Below, one piece after another: positions 59,437 to 64,000 of a DNA stretch of 64,000 nucleotides. Each line of letters begins with the position of its first letter. Positions within the stretch are counted from its first letter, which is position 1. The notes beneath the pieces were generated by a model, which ran no database searches, was not told the DNA's origin, and saw only the letters and a list, made by a program, of their open reading frames with translations. The position numbers and the translations under genes were made by a program. This DNA comes from Paraburkholderia sp. PGU19. Its GTDB lineage: Bacteria; Pseudomonadota; Gammaproteobacteria; Burkholderiales; Burkholderiaceae. The stretch is from NCBI RefSeq assembly GCF_013426915.1, contig NZ_AP023181.1:2108001-2172000 (forward strand), written 5' to 3'.

Positions 59437-59452
59437 GGCACACACCTTGCGA
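59437..59452 (+). promoter_or_regulatory. Putative sigma-54 promoter of the nitrate assimilation operon
   Basis: TGGCAC-ACACC-TTGC has the -24 GG and -12 GC exactly 10 nt apart and matches the RpoN consensus TGGCAC-N5-TTGC. Expected transcription start is near 59463, giving a leader of about 127 nt. Confidence 0.7.
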
Positions 59453-59521
59453 TAAACCCCACATCGCGGCTCAACGACGAGCCGCAAAGCAGCATCCCCA
59501 CGTACCGACGAATTTTGGACA

Positions 59522-59568
59522 ACGGCGTCCCCTGAATCTGGTCTCGCACCCGATTCGCGGGACGCCGT
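59522..59568 (+). promoter_or_regulatory. Structured leader hairpin before the nitrate transporter gene
   Basis: ACGGCGTCCC (59522-59531) pairs perfectly with GGGACGCCGT (59559-59568); inside, GAATC pairs with GATTC, leaving a 13-nt loop. The stem ends 21 nt before ATG 59590. It has no T-run, so it is not an intrinsic terminator as such; leader control of nitrate operons (as by NasR-type antiterminators) is known, but the match here is only positional. Confidence 0.5.
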
Positions 59569-59589
59569 AGTCGTTTACAGGCCCGGAAC

Positions 59590-60891
59590 ATGACCGACAA
59601 AGCCACATCGATCGATCTGCTGAACTGGCGCACGCCCGCCATGCGCGCTTTCCACTTCGCGTGGATGGCGTTCTTCGTCTGCTTCTTCGCGTGGTTCGCC
59701 TGCGCGCCGCTGATGCCGCTCATCAAGCAGGAGTTCCACCTCACAGCGGATCAGGTCGCGAACATCAACATTGCTGCCGTCGCGATCACGATTCTCGTGC
59801 GTCTGATCGTCGGTCCGATGTGCGACCGCTTCGGCCCGCGCAAGGTCTACGTCGCGTTGATGATGGTCGGCGCGCTGCCCGTGCTTGGCGCGGCGCTCGC
59901 GCACAGCTACACCGCGTTCCTGTTGTGCCGGCTCGGCATCGGCGCGGTCGGCGCGAGCTTCGTGATCACGCAATATCACACGTCCGTGATGTTCGCGCCC
60001 AACGTGGTCGGCACGGCGAACGCGACCAGCGCCGGCTGGGGCAATGCAGGCGCAGGCGCCGCGCAGATGCTCGTGCCGCTGATGCTCGCCGGCGCCGTCG
60101 CGCTGGGCGCGAGCAACGCCGACGCCTGGCGTTTGACGCTCGTGCTGCCGGGCATCGCGATGCCCATCATGGCCGCGCTCTACTGGCGCTTCACGCAAGA
60201 CTGCCCGCAAGGCAATTTCGCGGAACTGCGCGCACGCGGCATCGTCGTCGATAGCGGCAAGAAAGGCGGCTGGGCAAGCCTGCTCGCGGCCTCGCGCAAC
60301 TATCGCGTGTGGATGCTGTTCGTCACCTACGCCGCGTGCTTCGGCGTCGAGGTGTTCATCCACAACGTCGCGGCCATCTACTACGTCGATCACTTCCAGC
60401 TGTCGCTGCGCGACGCCGGTCTCGCGGCGGGCAGCTTCGGCCTGCTCGCAATCTTCGCGCGTCCGCTCGGCGGTCTGTTGTCGGACTGGGGCGCGAAGCG
60501 TCGTGGGCTGTCGGCGCGTTCGATGTTGCTGTTCGCGCTGATCGCCGGCGAAGGCGTCGGCCTGCTGCTGTTCTCGCAAGCAAACCACGCGGCGCTCGCG
60601 GTGATCGCGATGCTGCTGTTCGGTCTCTTCACACACATGGCGTGCGGCGCGACCTACGCGCTCGTGCCGTTCATCGACCGCAAGGCGCTCGGCGGCGTGG
60701 CGGGCATCGTCGGCGCGGGCGGCAATGTCGGCGCGGTGGCGGCGGGCTTTCTGGCGAAGGGCATGGGCGACCTGCATCAAACGCTGTTGACGCTCGGCGC
60801 GTTCGTCAGCGCGTCCGCGATCTGCGCCATCGCCGTGCGCTTCTCCGCCGAACACACCACCCGCGATGCCGCACTCGGCGCAACGAATTAA
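59590..60891 (+). CDS. Nitrate/nitrite MFS transporter (NarK/NasA family)
   Basis: The 433-aa 12-TM transporter has the nitrate-signature regions GNAGAGAAQMLVPL (about 155-168) and GAGGNVGAVAAGFLAKG (near 375-391). The N-terminal RAFHFAWMAFFVCFFAWFACAPLMPLI is typical of the NarK/NNP family. As first gene before nirBD and nitrate reductase it imports nitrate for assimilation. It starts 35 bp before the nirB start. Confidence 0.94.
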   Translation: MTDKATSIDLLNWRTPAMRAFHFAWMAFFVCFFAWFACAPLMPLIKQEFHLTADQVANINIAAVAITILVRLIVGPMCDRFGPRKVYVALMMVGALPVLGAALAHSYTAFLLCRLGIGAVGASFVITQYHTSVMFAPNVVGTANATSAGWGNAGAGAAQMLVPLMLAGAVALGASNADAWRLTLVLPGIAMPIMAALYWRFTQDCPQGNFAELRARGIVVDSGKKGGWASLLAASRNYRVWMLFVTYAACFGVEVFIHNVAAIYYVDHFQLSLRDAGLAAGSFGLLAIFARPLGGLLSDWGAKRRGLSARSMLLFALIAGEGVGLLLFSQANHAALAVIAMLLFGLFTHMACGATYALVPFIDRKALGGVAGIVGAGGNVGAVAAGFLAKGMGDLHQTLLTLGAFVSASAICAIAVRFSAEHTTRDAALGATN

Positions 60892-60925
60892 ATCAATGAA
60901 TCTCCTCTCTGACAGGATCGGCGAC

Positions 60926-63496
60926 ATGAAAGTCATCGTTATCGGCCACGGCATGGTCGGCCACAAACTGCTCGAATGCCTCGCGGAACAAGCTACGGCG
61001 CGCCTCGACATTACCGTGCTGTGCGAAGAGCCGCGTCCCGCCTACGATCGCGTGCATCTGTCGGAGTTCTTCTCGGGCAAATCCGCCGACGACCTGTCGC
61101 TGGTCGCGCCCGGCTTCTTCGATCGCGACGACATGGTGCTGCGCCTGAACGCGAAGGCCGTGTCGATCGATCGCGACGCGCACACGGTGACGACCTCGAC
61201 GGGCGAAACGCTTTCGTACGACAAGCTCGTGATCGCCAGCGGCTCATATGCGTTCGTGCCGCCCGTGCCGGGCAAGGACCGCAAAGACTGCTTCGTCTAT
61301 CGCACGATCGAAGACCTCGAAGCGATGCAGGAATGCGGCGCGCGCTCGAAGACGGGCGTCGTGATCGGCGGCGGTCTGCTCGGTCTGGAATGCGCGAAAG
61401 CACTGCGCGACCTGGGCCTCGAAACGCATGTCGTCGAGTTCGCACCGCGTCTGATGGCGGTTCAGGTTGACGACGGCGGCGGCAAAGTGTTGCGCGGCAA
61501 GATCGAAGAACTCGGCGTGACCGTGCATACGCAGAAGAACACGCTGGAGATCGTCGACGGCGAAGAAGGCACGCATCGCATGCAGTTCGCCGATGGCAGC
61601 CATCTCGACACCGACATGATCGTGTTCTCCGCCGGCATCCGTCCGCGCGACGAGATCGCGCGCGCCAGTGGTCTCGCGGTCGGCCCGCGCGGCGGCATCG
61701 TGATCGACAACCACTGCCGCACGAGCGACGCCGACATCTACGCGATCGGCGAATGTGCGCTGTGGAACGGCCAGATTTTTGGCCTCGTTGCGCCGGGCTA
61801 CGAAATGGCACGCGTGACGGCCAAACAGTTGCTCGGCGAAGGCGACGCTGCGTTTGCGGGCGCCGACATGAGCACGAAGCTGAAGCTGATGGGCGTCGAT
61901 GTGGCGAGCCTCGGCGACGCGCACGCAGCGACGGCGGGCAGCCGTACGTATCAGTTCAGCGACGAGCGCAAGCAGGTCTACAAGAAGCTGGTCGTGTCCG
62001 ACTGCGGCAAGTATCTGCTCGGCGGCGTGATGGTCGGTGACGCGAGCGAATACGGCACGCTGCTGCAGATGATGCTGAACCGCATCCAGTTGCCGGAGTC
62101 GCCGGAATTCCTGATCCTGCCGCAAGCGGACGGCAACGCGAAGCCCGCACTCGGCGTCGATGCATTGCCCGAAAGCGCGCAGATCTGCTCGTGCAACAAC
62201 ATCTCGAAGGGCGCGATCTGCGCGGCCGTTTGCGCGGGCGCGACGACCATCGGCGACGTGAAGAGCGCGACGAAGGCGGGCACGGCATGCGGCGGCTGCG
62301 TGCCGCTCGTCACGCAGGTGATGAAGGCCGAGATGAAGAAGCAAGGTCTCGCCGTCAACAATCATCTGTGCGAGCACTTTCCGTTTTCGCGCCAGGAGTT
62401 GTATCACCTCGTTCGCGTCGAGCGCATTGAGACCTTCAGCGCACTGCTGAACAAGCATGGTCACGGCCTTGGCTGCGATATCTGCAAGCCCGCCGTCGCC
62501 GGCATTCTCGCGTCGTGCTGGAACGAGTTCGTGCTGAAGAAAGAGCACGCCAGCCTGCAGGACACGAACGACTACTACCTCGCGAACATCCAGCGCGACG
62601 GCACGTATTCCGTCGTGCCGCGCATGCCGGGCGGCGAAGTGACGCCGGAAGGCTTGATCGCCGTCGGCCAGGTCGCGCAGAAGTACGGCCTCTACACGAA
62701 GATCACGGGCGGGCAGCGCGTCGATCTGTTCGGCGCGCGCGTCGAACAGTTGCCGTCGATCTGGGAAGAACTGATCGCCGCCGGCTTCGAGTCGGGCCAC
62801 GCATACGGCAAGTCGCTGCGCACGGTGAAGTCATGCGTCGGCTCGACGTGGTGCCGCTATGGCGTCGACGATTCCGTCGGTCTCGCGATCGATATCGAGA
62901 ACCGCTACAAAGGTCTGCGCTCGCCGCACAAGATCAAGTTCGCGGTGTCGGGCTGCACGCGCGAGTGCGCGGAGGCGCAAAGCAAAGACGTCGGCATCAT
63001 CGCGACGGAAAAGGGCTGGAATCTCTACGTGTGCGGCAACGGCGGGATGAAGCCGCGCCATGCCGAACTGATCGCGTCGGATCTGGATCGCGAAACGTTG
63101 ATCCGTTATATCGACCGCTTCCTTATGTTCTACGTACGTACGGCCGACCGCCTGCAACGCACCAGCGTGTGGCGCGAGAACCTCGAAGGCGGCCTCGACT
63201 ATCTGCGCGAAGTCGTCATCAATGACAAGCTCGGCATCGCGGCGGAACTCGAAGCGGAAATGCAGCACGTGGTCGACACGTACGAATGCGAGTGGAAGAA
63301 AGCCGTCACGGACCCCGAAACGCGCAAGCGCTTCCGTCACTTCGTCAACAGCGACAGTACTGACGACAACGTCAGCTTCGTCCCGACGCGCGGCCAGATC
63401 CGGCCCGCCACGCCCGAAGAGCGCCAGCGGCCCGTGCGTATTCCCGTCGTCGTCGAGCAGTCGACGGAATCGACAGAACCGGCCGAAACGGTTTGA
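60926..63496 (+). CDS. nirB: Assimilatory nitrite reductase large subunit NirB
   Basis: The 856-aa enzyme has an FAD/NAD(P)H reductase domain (KVIVIGHGMVGHKLLE, YDRVHLSEFFSGK), and a BFD-type cluster with C421, C423, C455 and C458. The siroheme/4Fe-4S ligands are C637, C643, C677 and C681 (C-x5-C and C-x3-C). It reduces nitrite to ammonium with NADH. ATG 60926 has AGGA about 10 nt upstream; ATG 60896 would add 10 residues but lacks a ribosome-binding site. The length matches the roughly 850 aa of the family. Confidence 0.95.
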   Translation: MKVIVIGHGMVGHKLLECLAEQATARLDITVLCEEPRPAYDRVHLSEFFSGKSADDLSLVAPGFFDRDDMVLRLNAKAVSIDRDAHTVTTSTGETLSYDKLVIASGSYAFVPPVPGKDRKDCFVYRTIEDLEAMQECGARSKTGVVIGGGLLGLECAKALRDLGLETHVVEFAPRLMAVQVDDGGGKVLRGKIEELGVTVHTQKNTLEIVDGEEGTHRMQFADGSHLDTDMIVFSAGIRPRDEIARASGLAVGPRGGIVIDNHCRTSDADIYAIGECALWNGQIFGLVAPGYEMARVTAKQLLGEGDAAFAGADMSTKLKLMGVDVASLGDAHAATAGSRTYQFSDERKQVYKKLVVSDCGKYLLGGVMVGDASEYGTLLQMMLNRIQLPESPEFLILPQADGNAKPALGVDALPESAQICSCNNISKGAICAAVCAGATTIGDVKSATKAGTACGGCVPLVTQVMKAEMKKQGLAVNNHLCEHFPFSRQELYHLVRVERIETFSALLNKHGHGLGCDICKPAVAGILASCWNEFVLKKEHASLQDTNDYYLANIQRDGTYSVVPRMPGGEVTPEGLIAVGQVAQKYGLYTKITGGQRVDLFGARVEQLPSIWEELIAAGFESGHAYGKSLRTVKSCVGSTWCRYGVDDSVGLAIDIENRYKGLRSPHKIKFAVSGCTRECAEAQSKDVGIIATEKGWNLYVCGNGGMKPRHAELIASDLDRETLIRYIDRFLMFYVRTADRLQRTSVWRENLEGGLDYLREVVINDKLGIAAELEAEMQHVVDTYECEWKKAVTDPETRKRFRHFVNSDSTDDNVSFVPTRGQIRPATPEERQRPVRIPVVVEQSTESTEPAETV

Positions 63497-63541
63497 TCCA
63501 GGCACCCACGTCATTTACTCACCGATAGAACGGAGATCGAC

Positions 63542-63889
63542 ATGAACAACGACCGTTTGCCGACCACCTGGACGTCCATTTGCACGCTCGACGACATCGT
63601 GCCGAACACGGGCGTCTGCGCACTCGTCAATGGCGAGCAGGTCGCCGTGTTTCGCGTCGAAGGCGAGCGCGGCGGCGTGTACGCCATCGACAACTTCGAC
63701 CCGGCATCGCAGGCGGCCGTGCTGTCGCGCGGGCTGATCGGCAGCCTCGGCGAGCGCATCGTGGTCGCGTCGCCGATCTACAAGCATCACTTCGATCTGC
63801 GCACGGGCGAATGCCTCGAAGCGCCCGACAAGTCCGTCAGCGCATTCGCGGCGCGCGTCGAAGACGGACACGTATGGGTATCGGCGTAA
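63542..63889 (+). CDS. nirD: Nitrite reductase small subunit NirD
   Basis: The 115-aa Rieske-fold protein has the pattern WTSICTLDDIVPNTGVCALVNGEQVAVFRV. NirD-type members lack the Rieske cysteine/histidine ligands, as here, and act as the partner of NirB. ACGGAGAT precedes the ATG. It is 45 bp after nirB. Confidence 0.93.
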   Translation: MNNDRLPTTWTSICTLDDIVPNTGVCALVNGEQVAVFRVEGERGGVYAIDNFDPASQAAVLSRGLIGSLGERIVVASPIYKHHFDLRTGECLEAPDKSVSAFAARVEDGHVWVSA

Positions 63890-63910
63890 TCTACTGAACG
63901 GGCTCTGGCG

Positions 63911-64000
63911 ATGGCGTGCGAGAACATCAAGACGGTTTGTCCTTACTGCGGCGTCGGTTGCGGCATGGTGCTGCACGTCGAGGAAGGGCAGGTCGTCAAG
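63911..64000 (+). CDS. Assimilatory nitrate reductase catalytic subunit (N-terminal fragment, cut by window end)
   Basis: Thirty codons are visible: the product starts MACENIKTVCPYCGVGCGMV. The C-P-Y-C-G-V-G-C cluster is the N-terminal 4Fe-4S motif of molybdopterin oxidoreductases such as NasA/NasC. Position right after nirD supports assimilatory nitrate reductase. The rest is outside the window. Confidence 0.85.
   Translation, partial: MACENIKTVCPYCGVGCGMVLHVEEGQVVK

Larger units (their letters stand above)
59168..59589. other. 422-bp regulatory region upstream of the nitrate transporter gene
   Basis: No gene is supported here. The region contains a candidate NtrC site (59319-59335), a sigma-54 promoter (59437-59452) and a leader hairpin (59522-59568). 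Two extra GCACCA half-sites lie at 59275-59280 and 59286-59291. Confidence 0.6.

Noticed and set aside
59575..61011. Long minus-strand open frame (478 codons) opposite the nitrate transporter
   Set aside because: Shadow of the transporter gene; Arg/Ala/Glu-rich with no recognisable fold.

Overview
The window looks like a chromosomal stretch of a high-GC betaproteobacterium of the Burkholderia sensu lato group, most likely Paraburkholderia or Caballeronia. Supporting signs are the coding style (GC at third positions, frequent GTG/TTG starts), a NodT/HlyD/FUSC efflux operon with a YtcA-type lipoprotein, the glcDEF-glcC layout, the Burkholderia-type porin and the nas/nir assimilation operon. This assignment is inferred from gene content; no marker gene such as rRNA is present. 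No rRNA, tRNA, CRISPR array or intact IS element was seen.

Layout. 0-2.8 kb: a small accessory block with a secreted Cys-rich RNase A-like protein, an astacin-type metalloprotease and a small all-beta protein. 2.8-3.8 kb: a LacI-family regulator. 4-16.7 kb: a signalling and export island with a FixJ-type response regulator, a lone receiver protein, a four-gene tripartite efflux operon (ytcA-like, hlyD, FUSC, nodT), a winged-helix regulator, a two-TM potassium channel, two histidine kinases and a second FUSC exporter. Four intergenic copies of one 20-bp sequence (core ATTACAT) tie this island together. 16.8-20.7 kb: SDR and SnoaL-like genes divergent from a TetR regulator, a LysR regulator, a small superinfection-immunity-like membrane protein and a MarR regulator. 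20.8-26.6 kb: an EmrAB/NodT-type efflux operon and a porin. 26.6-30.1 kb: an aldolase/ketopantoate-reductase-like/Crp operon divergent from a second Crp-family gene.

30.3-36.9 kb: a complete medium-chain-length PHA module: acyl-CoA ligase, MaoC-type hydratase, class II PHA synthase, phasin, PhaZ depolymerase and a DUF445 protein. 36.9-42.6 kb: a MalT-like LuxR regulator, CheV and hipBA. 42.7-43.5 kb: a non-coding inverted repeat of about 800 bp. 43.6-48.4 kb: glycolate oxidase glcDEF with divergent glcC. 48.5-54.9 kb: a hypothetical protein, 3-hydroxybutyryl-CoA dehydrogenase, a GNAT protein, a large GGDEF-EAL protein and CsbD. 54.9-58.5 kb: tartrate-dehydrogenase-like gene, MFS carrier and divergent LysR. 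58.5-59.2 kb: an AT-richer patch of overlapping or frameshifted small ORFs. 59.3-64 kb: nitrate assimilation (nitrate transporter, nirB, nirD, start of nitrate reductase) behind an NtrC/sigma-54 type promoter and a structured leader.

How the parts work together: sigma-28 (FliA) promoters sit in front of both cheV and the GGDEF-EAL gene, linking c-di-GMP turnover to motility. The PHA module has its own precursor supply, storage and mobilisation. The glc and nas blocks each show recognisable operators. The two efflux operons and FUSC proteins suggest an organism exposed to aromatic acids and other toxic compounds.
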